The notes under the pieces: model-generated | Told to the model about the DNA's origin: nothing | What the model saw: the letters and a program-made list of their open reading frames with translations, nothing else | Databases searched by the model: none | Part shown: piece by piece, positions 1 through 6,976 of the stretch | Position numbering within the stretch: the first letter of the stretch is position 1 | Layout: each line of letters begins with the position of its first letter | Assembly (NCBI GenBank): GCA_026387255.1 | Contig: JAPLMA010000110.1 | Coordinates: forward strand, 1-23,520 | Length of the DNA stretch: 23,520 bases | Reading direction: 5' to 3' | Origin: Candidatus Omnitrophota bacterium | GTDB taxonomy: Bacteria > Omnitrophota > Gorgyraeia > Gygaellales > Profunditerraquicolaceae | Made by a program: the position numbers and the translations under genes

Positions 1-41
1 CCCTTACTCTCTGATGGTTTTACGGTTAACGGTCCAAACAT
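1..41 (-). CDS. Start of a gene cut by the window edge, probably the next subunit of the 2-oxoacid:ferredoxin oxidoreductase
   Basis: An ATG at 41-39 follows the TAA stop of the gamma-subunit gene after a single base. The frame stays open to the edge, giving M-F-G-P-L-T-V-K-P-S-E-S-K. An AAAGGG-like Shine-Dalgarno lies inside the end of the preceding gene, which suggests translational coupling. In many anaerobes the gamma subunit is followed by the delta subunit, a small 2x[4Fe-4S] ferredoxin, so that is the natural guess. Only 13 residues are visible, none of them diagnostic, so the product rests on context alone. Confidence 0.45.
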   Translation of the reverse strand, partial: MFGPLTVKPSESK

Positions 42-42
42 T

Positions 43-594
43 TTAGCCCTTTAATTTATTCTTAATAAATTCAAAACCTTCTTTAACTGCCTGAATATTA
101 CCTTCCTGAGCCTTACCACTAAAACGATTTTTAACTACCGCAATAAGATTATCTAATTTTAATTCTCCGGTCGCCGCGGCAAAAGCACCAATCAAGGCAG
201 TGTTTCCTAATGGACGGCCGATATTTCTTAAGGCAATTTCATTGGCCGGGACCAAAAAAGCCTTCTGCTTGGCCTTTAACTTCGGCAGTTCCATATCCTC
301 TTTACCATTAATAATCGCTATCCCATCTTCTTTTAACCCGGAAAAACAGTTAAACCCACGCAAAAGCGTAGGATCAACGATAATTACGTAATTAGGCTCA
401 TAAATCTGGCTGCGTAAACGCACCGGATCGCTGTCTACCCGCACAAAAGCATTCATTGGCGCACCCATCCTGGCTGCCCCAAAGTTGGGAAAGGCATAAG
501 GGAATTTACCCTCATTAAAATAGCTAAACCCCAATAAAGTCGCGGTAGTGATTGCGCCCTGGCCTGCGCGGGCATGGATTCTAATTTCTTTCAT
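43..594 (-). CDS. porG: 2-oxoacid:ferredoxin oxidoreductase gamma subunit (pyruvate/ketoisovalerate type)
   Basis: The 183-residue product belongs to the gamma-subunit family of pyruvate or 2-ketoisovalerate:ferredoxin oxidoreductase. This cytoplasmic enzyme oxidatively decarboxylates a 2-oxoacid to acyl-CoA and reduces ferredoxin. The N-terminus has the family signature R-x-H-A-R-A-G-Q-G-A, followed by the FPNFGAARMGAPMNAFVR stretch that is typical of the gamma fold, and G-N-T-A-L-I-G-A near residue 140. The frame can be extended upstream to a TTG at 624. I chose the ATG at 594 because homologues begin directly with the M-K-E-I-R-I-H strand. A near-consensus promoter lies upstream at 656-683. 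Whether the complex uses pyruvate or branched-chain 2-oxoacids cannot be told from this subunit. The branched-chain amino acid genes in the window do not settle it. Confidence 0.88.
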   Translation of the reverse strand: MKEIRIHARAGQGAITTATLLGFSYFNEGKFPYAFPNFGAARMGAPMNAFVRVDSDPVRLRSQIYEPNYVIIVDPTLLRGFNCFSGLKEDGIAIINGKEDMELPKLKAKQKAFLVPANEIALRNIGRPLGNTALIGAFAAATGELKLDNLIAVVKNRFSGKAQEGNIQAVKEGFEFIKNKLKG

Positions 595-655
595 AATATT
601 CTTAAATAAACACTTTCCTTCCAAAGCTACAAAAATCGCAGAAACCGATTGTTTG

Positions 656-683
656 ATTATATAACTTAAGCCGGTTTTGTCAA
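656..683 (-). promoter_or_regulatory. Sigma-70-type promoter for the oxidoreductase genes
   Basis: Read on the minus strand there is a perfect TTGACA (683-678), a 16-bp spacer and a perfect TATAAT (661-656), all within the 100-bp gap between the MetE-like gene and porG. Transcription would start near 649, leaving a leader of about 55 nt before the ATG at 594. The match is to textbook housekeeping boxes. No operator was recognised next to it. Confidence 0.75.
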
Positions 684-694
684 ATGATTTATTT

Positions 695-1729
695 TTAGAG
701 GTTTTTGCGGATAAACAGGCTAGTTTGGTTAAGCAGGCTTAAGATCCCTTCTGCATTCTGTGTATCCAGGGTCCCTAAACCGCAGGCCGGACTAATCAAG
801 AGCCTTTCCAATAGAAGTTGACGGTCAATTCCCTTCTTTACCAGTATATCCAACCCAAATTTTATCTTTTGCGCTAGCAACTCAGGACTCTGATCAGTAT
901 TAAATTCTTGGGTAGGAACTATCCCCCAACAGATAATCCCTCCTCTTTTAAGGAAACGATTAAGGTTATCCGCGTAAAGCACAAACCTTTCCTGAAAATT
1001 AAAAGCATCAAAGTTAATAATATCTATACCAACAGTATCCGTGAGCATTGACCAGTCTGTATTGCCGCAACAGTGTATACCGATTAGGCTGTCTTGGCTT
1101 TTTAGGGTATCGGCAAGCTCAGAATAGACATCAATTACATCATTACGATTAACTGTCGTATAAGCAGAACCTACGCCGGTCAAAAACGGTTCATCAAAGA
1201 AGATGATCATTTTTTTGCCGAATTTCTTAAAATACTCCAGCTGCCAGAGCGCCTTCATACCTAAACCTTTAACCATCGCTTGCATCAACACTTCATCATG
1301 TAAAATAATTTTGCCTTGCGCATCAGTTATTCCGGAACAAAAAGTAAAAGGACCGGTAACCTGGCACTTGATAAACTCTACGCCGGATAGATCCAGTCGA
1401 TTAAGGCGCTCATAAAAAGCAGGCAAACCCCGGGAAAAATCCGGGCTGATTTTAAAATATTCCAGATCCTGGGCAATAAATCTATCATAAAATAATTCCA
1501 GCTCTTTTTCTTTATCCTGGGTAACAAAAACTAAATCGCCATCCTTAAACTTTAACCCGGGCAAATTTTCACTAAACTGCGCCAGCATCCCCTCGCGCGC
1601 ATTGCATTTAGGCAACTGCGGCCAAAAGGGCGCCGCGGGAACGAAGCGTAAGATTAAGTCTAGCGCGATTTGGGCATCGGTTAAAGGAAGGCTGCCAATA
1701 CCGGTTGCCAGGCCTTTTAAATTCATCAT
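695..1729 (-). CDS. Short MetE-like (UROD/MetE superfamily) methionine synthase, C-terminal catalytic domain only
   Basis: The product has 344 residues, about half of full-length MetE (around 750), and corresponds to its zinc-binding catalytic barrel. It opens with G-I-G-S-L-P, typical of short COG0620 proteins of anaerobes. Zinc ligands can be proposed: H219 and C221 in I-H-C-C-G (MetE has H-x-C) and C316 in S-P-A-C-G-L-G (MetE has D-C-G-L). The region where MetE has its zinc-ligand glutamate reads I-N-F-D-A-F, so Asp241 may replace it. The N-terminal domain that contributes to folate binding in MetE is absent. Short forms are thought to take methyl groups from corrinoid proteins; this is family knowledge, untested here. 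The start overlaps the stop of the PPOX gene (ATGA); a second ATG follows at 1726. It could alternatively act on another methyl donor or acceptor. Confidence 0.75.
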   Translation of the reverse strand: MMNLKGLATGIGSLPLTDAQIALDLILRFVPAAPFWPQLPKCNAREGMLAQFSENLPGLKFKDGDLVFVTQDKEKELELFYDRFIAQDLEYFKISPDFSRGLPAFYERLNRLDLSGVEFIKCQVTGPFTFCSGITDAQGKIILHDEVLMQAMVKGLGMKALWQLEYFKKFGKKMIIFFDEPFLTGVGSAYTTVNRNDVIDVYSELADTLKSQDSLIGIHCCGNTDWSMLTDTVGIDIINFDAFNFQERFVLYADNLNRFLKRGGIICWGIVPTQEFNTDQSPELLAQKIKFGLDILVKKGIDRQLLLERLLISPACGLGTLDTQNAEGILSLLNQTSLFIRKNL

Positions 1730-2190
1730 ACTTTTTCCCGCCGTAATATGCCACTGGGATGTATCTGAACTATTTCTTCAACTTTAACTTTCAAAATTAC
1801 AAACTGACCGGAAGCAGCCACTTCATAAGCCTTGTGCGCCTTGCCTTTGATTACACCATCAATAATCCTGGTTGTAGAGAGGTCAATCTCTTTACGTGCT
1901 AAATCATCAAGCGCAGCCAGATACTCCGGCCCGCGATCAACAATCTGAACCTTACCGTTTATCTGATACCCCATCAGAGTATTATTATCAAACATGGAAA
2001 GCGAAACCAGCGGGTTAACCTTGAGGTTGCGGAAAGTATTTCCGATAATATAATCTACCAGATAAATATGGCCGGCCTCTACCTTTAATATAAATTTAGG
2101 AGCGGCATTGGGCCGGGAGGCCAAATCGCTCGTGGCTACGCTGATAAACTCCTTGGACTCGATAAGAGTTTTAATATTTTTACTAATCAT
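1726..2190 (-). CDS. Pyridoxamine 5'-phosphate oxidase-like (PPOX, split-barrel FMN) family protein
   Basis: The 154-residue protein has the PPOX split-barrel pattern: an N-terminal helix (S-K-N-I-K-T-L-I-E), a strand with S-V-A-T-S-D, then P-N-A-A-P-K-F, G-H-I-Y-L-V-D-Y-I-I-G-N-T-F-R-N-L and N-P-L-V-S-L-S-M-F-D. These segments normally form the flavin-binding dimer fold. The family includes FMN or F420 reductases and oxidases of mostly unknown substrate, and nothing here fixes a substrate. The gene overlaps the Minf_1886-family gene upstream and the MetE-like gene downstream by 4 bp each, so the three are almost certainly cotranscribed. True PdxH is longer and has a conserved C-terminal PLP-site motif that is absent here. 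Confidence 0.78.
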   Translation of the reverse strand: MISKNIKTLIESKEFISVATSDLASRPNAAPKFILKVEAGHIYLVDYIIGNTFRNLKVNPLVSLSMFDNNTLMGYQINGKVQIVDRGPEYLAALDDLARKEIDLSTTRIIDGVIKGKAHKAYEVAASGQFVILKVKVEEIVQIHPSGILRREKV

Positions 2191-2576
2191 CTCTTTAGTT
2201 TAAATCCTTCGATTACACTATCTGCTAAAACATTAGAAAAAGCCGTTTTAAAATCATAAACTAAAATAAAATCCTCTAAACGATCTTCTTCTGTTTTAGA
2301 TAAAAGTTTCTTTTCGATCAGGTTAAAAACAATATTGCCAAAATCCTCTGTCTGGTTTATTCCCCAATAAGATAAAACCCTGCCGGCTAAAGCCCCGTAC
2401 TGATTAATGGCGTAATCCCGCAAACCGTGCGCCAGCTGGACACCGCTAACATGTGTAGTTTTTTTTAGTTTTTTCTGTGTAAAATCTAACCCCCCTAACA
2501 CAAATTCATACGCATCCGGTTTATACCGTTTATCCTGCAGGCGGATCTGGTCAACTAAATCGTAAAATTCGCTCAT
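2187..2576 (-). CDS. Minf_1886-family protein of unknown function
   Basis: The 129-residue soluble protein matches my memory of the Minf_1886 family, described as restricted mainly to Verrucomicrobia, Planctomycetes and related phyla. Visible family features are the Y-x-x-D-A-Y-E-F-V-x-x-x-L-D-F-T-Q-K segment at residues 18-35, H-V-S-G-x-Q-L-x-x-G-L-R-D-Y-A-I-x-Q-Y-G, the W-G-I-x-x-x-x-D-F-G-x-I-V-F-N stretch and a closing Y-D-F-x-x-A-F. There is no signal peptide, membrane segment or catalytic motif. It sits 11 bp after the thioredoxin-like gene and overlaps the PPOX gene by 4 bp. The function is unknown. Its presence is one of the better taxonomic hints in the window. Confidence 0.8.
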   Translation of the reverse strand: MSEFYDLVDQIRLQDKRYKPDAYEFVLGGLDFTQKKLKKTTHVSGVQLAHGLRDYAINQYGALAGRVLSYWGINQTEDFGNIVFNLIEKKLLSKTEEDRLEDFILVYDFKTAFSNVLADSVIEGFKLKR

Positions 2577-2587
2577 TATCTCACCCT

Positions 2588-3055
2588 CTACTTCAGCAAC
2601 AAACTCTTATAATTATCCGGTAAGCGGTGCGACTGTGAAATTACCTCACCGGTTTTATCCAGAAAAACATACGTCGGCACACCCATCAAACCATATTTAT
2701 CAGACAACAATCCCGCTTTATCTAAAAGTATTCTAAAGTTAAGTTGATAGTTCTTAAAGAATTTCTGCACTTTATAATCTGGCTCGTTCACATTAACGCC
2801 AAAAACAACAATCCCCTGCTGTTCAATCTGAGAATATTGCTGATTCAAGTTTTTTAATTCCTCGCGGCAATACGGACACCAAGTAGTCCAAAAAAGCATA
2901 ATCACCGGTTTACCTTTATAGCTAGAGAGTTGCACTGCGCGGCCGCCTAAATCATTTAAAATAATATCATCCGCCAATGCTCCTTTAGCAAAACCTAAAA
3001 CTAGCCAAATTAATACCATTAATAACAATGTCCTAAATTTTCCAAAATTCCGCAT
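2588..3055 (-). CDS. Exported thioredoxin-fold protein (TlpA/ResA-like)
   Basis: From the ATG at 3055 the product has 155 residues. A hydrophobic signal peptide (residues 9-24) ends in A-L-A before D-D, so it is exported and possibly membrane-tethered. A thioredoxin fold follows with the redox pair C60-P-Y-C63 in W-T-T-W-C-P-Y-C-R-E-E-L and the cis-proline motif G-V-P-T-Y-V-F. The family reduces disulfides of apocytochrome c or other extracytoplasmic proteins. Electrons would plausibly come from the CcdA-like membrane protein encoded immediately upstream, whose stop overlaps this start (TAATG). A longer in-frame reading to 3142 lies entirely inside ccdA and would spoil the signal peptide, so I rejected it. 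No cytochrome c genes are visible nearby. Confidence 0.85.
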   Translation of the reverse strand: MRNFGKFRTLLLMVLIWLVLGFAKGALADDIILNDLGGRAVQLSSYKGKPVIMLFWTTWCPYCREELKNLNQQYSQIEQQGIVVFGVNVNEPDYKVQKFFKNYQLNFRILLDKAGLLSDKYGLMGVPTYVFLDKTGEVISQSHRLPDNYKSLLLK

Positions 3056-3726
3056 TAGAATCTCCTTAAAGTTGCAAAAATAAAATATAGGCCGGTTAAA
3101 ACAATAATTGTCGCACAAATTTTCTTGATGGCAACCATCCACTTACCGGGTTTAGGCAGCCCGGTAAAACTAACCCCAAAAGTACCAATTAAAATAAAAA
3201 TCAAACCCATGCCATAAGAAAAACTAAGCAATAAAAATCCGCCGTAAAATATATTTTTCGTCGTCGATAAATACGCCAAAATCGCACCCAAAATTGGCGT
3301 AAGGCAGGGCGAAATCATTAATCCTGAAACCAGCCCTAATAATAAGGCCAAAAAATAGCTTCTTTTTCTATGCACCGGAGCCTTGAGGTCCAAAGTAAAA
3401 TGAAAATGAAATAAATCAAACATGGAAATCCCAAAAACTAATATCAGCACTCCAGATACAAGATTGACTATCGGATTTACGCTGAATTCCCCAAACATTC
3501 TACCGGTTAATACTGCCAGAATTCCCAAAGAAGAATAAGTAACGGCGATACCGGTAACATAAAATAAGCTTAATAAAAACCCTTTAATTTTAGAATTTTG
3601 CGCATTACCGATTATGTATCCGGTGCTAATCGGAATAAGCGGATACACGCAGGGAGTCAGGCTAGCGAGCAATCCTCCAAAAAAAGCAAAAACAAAATCA
3701 AACGGGCTACCGGAGAGCAGCATCAA
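3055..3726 (-). CDS. ccdA: CcdA/DsbD-type thiol:disulfide electron carrier, membrane protein
   Basis: The 223-residue polytopic protein has about six hydrophobic segments. The two characteristic half-repeats each hold one redox cysteine next to prolines: C26 in L-T-P-C-V-Y-P and C141 in I-S-P-C-L-T-P. This is the hallmark of CcdA/DsbD-beta proteins, which move reducing equivalents from cytoplasmic thioredoxin across the membrane. There is no fused periplasmic thioredoxin domain; the separate thioredoxin-like gene directly downstream supplies that part. The start overlaps the end of cutA by about 20 bp, and a second ATG follows one codon later. Family identity is secure; the physiological target is not. 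Confidence 0.88.
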   Translation of the reverse strand: MMLLSGSPFDFVFAFFGGLLASLTPCVYPLIPISTGYIIGNAQNSKIKGFLLSLFYVTGIAVTYSSLGILAVLTGRMFGEFSVNPIVNLVSGVLILVFGISMFDLFHFHFTLDLKAPVHRKRSYFLALLLGLVSGLMISPCLTPILGAILAYLSTTKNIFYGGFLLLSFSYGMGLIFILIGTFGVSFTGLPKPGKWMVAIKKICATIIVLTGLYFIFATLRRF

Positions 3727-4018
3727 TCCACCTTAAATATGGCTTATCGCCAACAATTACTTGCAGACCAATAATCTCAGGAACTTTATAGCTATGCAAA
3801 GATTTAATTAACTTGCTAACCTGAGTAAATTTTGCTTTTGTTGACTTAATCATAAGCAAAAACTCTGTAGCCTTCTGAACTTTATTCTCCCAGAAAAATA
3901 CAGAATCAACTTTATTAACAATATTAACGCACGCAGCTAATTTAGCCTTAATCAAGCTGACGGAAATCTTTTGTGCTTCTTTTTTGCTGCTCGCCGTAAC
4001 TAAAACAACAATATGCAT
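3707..4018 (-). CDS. cutA: CutA-family divalent cation tolerance protein
   Basis: The 103-residue protein has the compact CutA1 ferredoxin-like fold pattern: an N-terminal strand H-I-V-V-L-V-T-A-S, L-I-K-A-K-L-A-A-C-V-N-I with its conserved cysteine, S-V-F-F-W-E-N-K-V, the E-F-L-L-M-I-K-S-T strand and H-S-Y-K-V-P-E-I-I. The normal CutA length is about 100-115 residues, and these proteins form trimers. The gene was named for copper sensitivity in E. coli, but its molecular role is unsettled. It appears to be the first gene of the run through ccdA, the thioredoxin, Minf_1886, PPOX and the MetE-like gene. A promoter-like sequence lies just upstream. Confidence 0.9.
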   Translation of the reverse strand: MHIVVLVTASSKKEAQKISVSLIKAKLAACVNIVNKVDSVFFWENKVQKATEFLLMIKSTKAKFTQVSKLIKSLHSYKVPEIIGLQVIVGDKPYLRWIDAALR

Positions 4019-4044
4019 AATTTTAATTATTCTCCTAATTTTTA

Positions 4045-4073
4045 ATCATACCATGGATAACTATAGCATTCAA
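4045..4073 (-). promoter_or_regulatory. Probable promoter for the cutA-ccdA operon
   Basis: On the minus strand TTGAAT (4073-4068) is followed by a 17-bp spacer and TATGAT (4050-4045), with a TG one base before the -10 box (extended -10). It lies in the 83-bp gap between the small unknown gene and cutA. An AGGAG at 4036-4032 sits about 13 nt before the cutA start, a somewhat long spacing. This is supported by sequence match only. Confidence 0.55.
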
Positions 4074-4101
4074 CAGAACAAAATAATCGTCTGGCCATTC
4101 T

Positions 4102-4332
4102 CTAGCTTTCATGTACTTTTACCGACCTGATCCTGCCCAATTGTGAGCAAAGGTCAAAAACCAAAGTAGGGTCTTCAGTAGCCATGCTGATCTCATAATT
4201 ACAACTTTCCCCATGCTTTTGGCAATCACCAACTACCAAATCACTGCCAAACTCCGCCAGCGCGCTTTTGATAATTTTTGGCGAGCTGCCTTTGGCATGC
4301 AAAATAAACTCTAAGGTGTATTTTGTAATCAT
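4102..4332 (-). CDS. Small protein of unknown function, predicted ACT/ferredoxin-like fold
   Basis: I do not recognise a named family for this 76-residue protein. Its secondary-structure pattern reads strand (K-Y-T-L-E-F-I-L), helix (P-K-I-I-K-S-A-L-A-E-F), strand (D-L-V-V-G-D), strand (N-Y-E-I-S-M-A-T), helix (L-V-F-D-L-C-S-Q-L), strand (S-V-K-V-H-E). That is a beta-alpha-beta-beta-alpha-beta order like ACT or ferredoxin-like domains. Three cysteines (C-Q-K-H-G-E-S-C and L-C-S) could bind metal, but no known motif results. The start overlaps the pgeF stop by 4 bp (ATGA), so translation is probably coupled to pgeF. Before cutA there is a gap with its own promoter, so this looks like the last gene of its operon. 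Confidence 0.75.
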   Translation of the reverse strand: MITKYTLEFILHAKGSSPKIIKSALAEFGSDLVVGDCQKHGESCNYEISMATEDPTLVFDLCSQLGRIRSVKVHES

Positions 4333-5057
4333 TTAAGCATCATCACAGAAATTAATCTGCCCGCTGCTTGAGCCTCTTTGCGGAATGAAAAAAAATCATC
4401 ATCGGAAAAGGTACAAAACGCAGGATCAAAAATATTTTCTTCTTCTACTCCGCAGCCAACCAACTGTCTTTGATTAATCAGCGCAATATCCATAAAAATT
4501 CCTCCCTCCCTCTTCAGCAGGCCAAAAGAAAAATTGCTTTTAAAATCCTCCTCTACCTGGAAACAACAGGAACGAATTGACGGTCCAAAACCAACAAGTA
4601 AATCTTTTGCCTGGCTGCCAAATTTTTCCCGCATCCGGCTGATCCCTGCTTGCGAAATATTCTTTTCAGTACTCCTCCAACCCGCATGTAAAATAGCAAT
4701 TGCCGGCCGCTCAGGATCATAAATAAAAATCGACAGGCAATCAGCGGTTAATATCGCTAGCGGAACACCTGGTTGATCAGTGATAAAACCATCCGTGTCC
4801 ATAATCGAGCTAGCGTAATCCAAAGCGCCGCTGCCTTTATTTTCTTGCCTCACATATTCAACATTTTTTCCATGCACCTGCTGAGCACAAATCAGGCTGC
4901 GATAATCAATTCCTATGCTGCCAAGGAATTTTTTACGATTCGCCAAAGAACTTTTAGTATCTCCATAAGATAAAGACATATTGCCATCCTGTTTTCTGCT
5001 AAAAACAGCAGTGACCGAATTTAACCCGAATTTTTGGAATGGATTATAAGGCAACAT
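4329..5057 (-). CDS. pgeF: Purine nucleoside phosphorylase / peptidoglycan editing factor PgeF (YfiH/YlmD family)
   Basis: The 242-residue protein belongs to the multicopper-oxidase-like YfiH (DUF152) family. These enzymes act on purine nucleosides such as adenosine, and in E. coli YfiH keeps wrongly built muropeptide precursors out of the wall. The active-site zinc triad is visible: H62 in Q-Q-V-H-G, C107 in T-A-D-C-L-S and H124 in L-H-A-G-W-R-S-T. The later motif G-P-S-I-R-S-C-C-F-Q-V is also typical. The start overlaps yggU by 14 bp and the end overlaps the small unknown gene by 4 bp, placing it inside a tight operon. Older labels such as laccase or polyphenol oxidase refer to the same family. 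Confidence 0.9.
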   Translation of the reverse strand: MLPYNPFQKFGLNSVTAVFSRKQDGNMSLSYGDTKSSLANRKKFLGSIGIDYRSLICAQQVHGKNVEYVRQENKGSGALDYASSIMDTDGFITDQPGVPLAILTADCLSIFIYDPERPAIAILHAGWRSTEKNISQAGISRMREKFGSQAKDLLVGFGPSIRSCCFQVEEDFKSNFSFGLLKREGGIFMDIALINQRQLVGCGVEEENIFDPAFCTFSDDDFFSFRKEAQAAGRLISVMMLK

Positions 5058-5268
5058 TTATCTCTACTATTTTATTACGCGATTTTACCCCGCTTTTTAA
5101 CTTAATCTGATATTTCTTGATTTTAAAATGCTCGCTTAACAACTCAATTAGCTGGCTATTTGCCAGGCCGTCATAAGCCGGCTTAGTCAGATAGACTTTT
5201 AAAACATTGCCAATTTGTTCAATATGATTGCGGCTGGCACGAGGGCTAACACGAAGATTAAAAATCAT
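5044..5268 (-). CDS. yggU: DUF167/YggU-family small protein
   Basis: The 74-residue protein shows the conserved YggU layout: an N-terminal strand then V-S-P-R-A-S-R-N, the segment V-Y-L-T-K-P-A-Y-D-G-L-A-N-S-Q-L-I-E-L-L, and the basic G-V-K-S-R-N-K stretch that matches the family's G-x-x-S-R-x-K. The family is widespread and structurally known, but its function is unknown. It lies 13 bp after rmuC and overlaps pgeF by 14 bp. YggU genes sit next to pgeF-like and cell-division genes in several phyla, so the position is unsurprising. Confidence 0.88.
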   Translation of the reverse strand: MIFNLRVSPRASRNHIEQIGNVLKVYLTKPAYDGLANSQLIELLSEHFKIKKYQIKLKSGVKSRNKIVEINVAL

Positions 5269-5281
5269 AAGTAAATTTTAC

Positions 5282-6211
5282 TTAAGGCTCTATAGATTTA
5301 GTGTCCTGAATATTTATCAGGCGCTCAGAGACCTTGTCAAAACGCTTCTGCGCGTCCTCATACTTGGTCTTTGCGTTAACCAGATGGCTACCTAAGGTAT
5401 TAAAATCTTCTTTAAACTTTTCTGTTTCAATGGAAAGCGCGCTTAAGCTTTTTAGGATCAACTTGGCGTTTTCCTCCACTTTAAGGCCGCGTAAACCTAA
5501 ACAAATCACCTGCAAATAGGCATAGAAAGTATTCGGTGAAACAGGAATAACCTTCTTGGACATACTATAAGAAAAGATATCCTCTTTTATAATTACTTCG
5601 TAATAAACATTTTCCGCCGGAATATACATTAGGGCGAAATCATAGGTATTTTCCGCAGGCAAAATATATTTTGCCGCGATTTCGTTAATCCGATTTTTTA
5701 TATCCTGGATAAACTTTTTACGAAAAGAATCCTTTGTCGGTTCATCGGCAGCCTCAATCATCTTCTGAAAGTTCTCTAAACTAAATTTAGCATCCACCGG
5801 GACTAAGCGCTCCCCAAGCCGGATAACCGCATCTACGGTATCGCCATTTTTAAAATGATATTGAGCCTGATAATGCTCAATAGGCAAAACCTGAGAAAGT
5901 AAGTTTTCTAATAAAGTCTCTCCCATTGCCCCCCGAAACTTCGGGGCGCGCAGGAGCTCCTGCAGGCTAGAGATATCACGGCTTATCGCGATAATCTGCT
6001 TATTGGTCTCCTCTAGCTTTCCCAGCTGCTCTTTTACGTTCCCAAAAACAGCAGTAGCACTGCCTAAATTCTGGCCGATAATTTTATTCGCTTCCTGAAT
6101 AGACTGATTCATCTGATTCAAGCGTTCATTAACCTGAGAGGAAATTTTTAGCACGACCGCCACGATAAAACCGGCTAAGATCAAAAATAACACTGCCGCC
6201 AGGATAATCAT
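5282..6211 (-). CDS. rmuC: RmuC-family protein (DNA recombination / nuclease-like, membrane anchored)
   Basis: The 309-residue protein starts with one transmembrane segment (about residues 2-22). A helical, coiled-coil-prone region (to about 95) follows, rich in Q, E and N. The RmuC core comes next: P-K-F-R-G-A-M-G-E-T-L-L-E-N-L-L, then D-A-V-I-R-L, L-V-P-V-D-A-K-F-S-L-E-N-F and Y-D-F-A-L-M-Y-I-P-A-E-N-V-Y-Y-E. The D-A-K and E residues resemble the restriction-endonuclease-like fold proposed for RmuC. In E. coli loss of RmuC raises inversion at short inverted repeats; the biochemical activity is still uncertain. The length is in the short part of the family range. It lies 31 bp downstream of ttcA. 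Confidence 0.9.
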   Translation of the reverse strand: MIILAAVLFLILAGFIVAVVLKISSQVNERLNQMNQSIQEANKIIGQNLGSATAVFGNVKEQLGKLEETNKQIIAISRDISSLQELLRAPKFRGAMGETLLENLLSQVLPIEHYQAQYHFKNGDTVDAVIRLGERLVPVDAKFSLENFQKMIEAADEPTKDSFRKKFIQDIKNRINEIAAKYILPAENTYDFALMYIPAENVYYEVIIKEDIFSYSMSKKVIPVSPNTFYAYLQVICLGLRGLKVEENAKLILKSLSALSIETEKFKEDFNTLGSHLVNAKTKYEDAQKRFDKVSERLINIQDTKSIEP

Positions 6212-6242
6212 AAAGTTATTATACCACTAATAAAGAATCTGC

Positions 6243-6962
6243 TTAAAGTAAATAATCTTTCTTTACTCTTTTTAAGGAACGAAAGATGTTCTTTTTTATA
6301 TCCGGACAAATTTTTTCCAGATCCTGAATAATGCGGCCCATCCGGTTCCGGTTAGAAATAATAGAATGCGGACAAACACAGGTTTGATGGGCTAATTTTG
6401 TTTCTTTCGCAAAAAGTTTAATCAAGCCCTCTGGGACATAAGCCAATGGCCGAATCAATGTAATTTTACCTTTAAATAACTCCTGTTTGGGGGCCATGGT
6501 TGATATTTCTCCCCGAAAAAACAAATTTAGCAGCATGGTCTCGGTAATATCATCCAGATGATGCCCTAAGGCAATCTTAGTGCACTTAAGTTTATTAGCA
6601 ATGATGAATAATTCCTTTCTTCTGTTCCAAGAACACCAAAAACAATTAATTTTACTCTTGGGTGTTTTCTTTAAAATATCAGTTTTAATTATCCTATACT
6701 CTACATTGAGTTTTTTAAAATATTCTTTCAATTTAGCCGAGATTGATTTAGGATAACCCAAATCAATGTGTACGGCAACAAGGTTATACTTAATCGGCAC
6801 AAATGCCTGACGGTCAATTAATAGCCGCAATAAAGTCAGGCTGTCTTTACCCCCTGAAACGGCAACCGCGATCTTATCATTAGGCGCAAGCATCTTATAA
6901 TCCATAATCGCCTTACCCATGCCCTTAGAAATATAATATTCTGTTCCCTTTAACATCCCCAT
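6243..6962 (-). CDS. ttcA: TtcA/TtuA-type tRNA 2-thiolation enzyme (PP-loop ATPase)
   Basis: The protein is an adenylating PP-loop enzyme of the TtcA family, which thiolates tRNA (in E. coli, cytidine 32). It has the P-loop A-V-S-G-G-K-D-S, the C-F-W-C-S-W-N-R-R motif (family C-x-x-C) for an iron-sulfur cluster, G-H-H-L-D-D-I-T-E-T, I-R-P-L and a later C-V-C-P. The frame stays open to a TTG at 7010, but those first codons lie inside the inverted-repeat element ending at 6977. I therefore prefer the ATG at 6962 (239 residues); another ATG follows at 6956. No good Shine-Dalgarno precedes either, perhaps because the element replaced the native leader. The exact tRNA target (s2C32 or another base) cannot be read from the sequence. 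Confidence 0.82.
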   Translation of the reverse strand: MGMLKGTEYYISKGMGKAIMDYKMLAPNDKIAVAVSGGKDSLTLLRLLIDRQAFVPIKYNLVAVHIDLGYPKSISAKLKEYFKKLNVEYRIIKTDILKKTPKSKINCFWCSWNRRKELFIIANKLKCTKIALGHHLDDITETMLLNLFFRGEISTMAPKQELFKGKITLIRPLAYVPEGLIKLFAKETKLAHQTCVCPHSIISNRNRMGRIIQDLEKICPDIKKNIFRSLKRVKKDYLL

Positions 6963-6976
6963 TAAAAGATTAGGAT

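Noticed and set aside
595..624. A TTG start for the oxidoreductase gamma gene
   Set aside because: It adds ten residues ahead of the conserved first strand. The ATG at 594 matches the family start.
3056..3142. A longer start for the thioredoxin-like gene
   Set aside because: The extra 29 residues lie within the ccdA coding sequence and would put a cysteine-rich stretch before the signal peptide. The ATG at 3055 overlaps the ccdA stop in the TAATG pattern common here.
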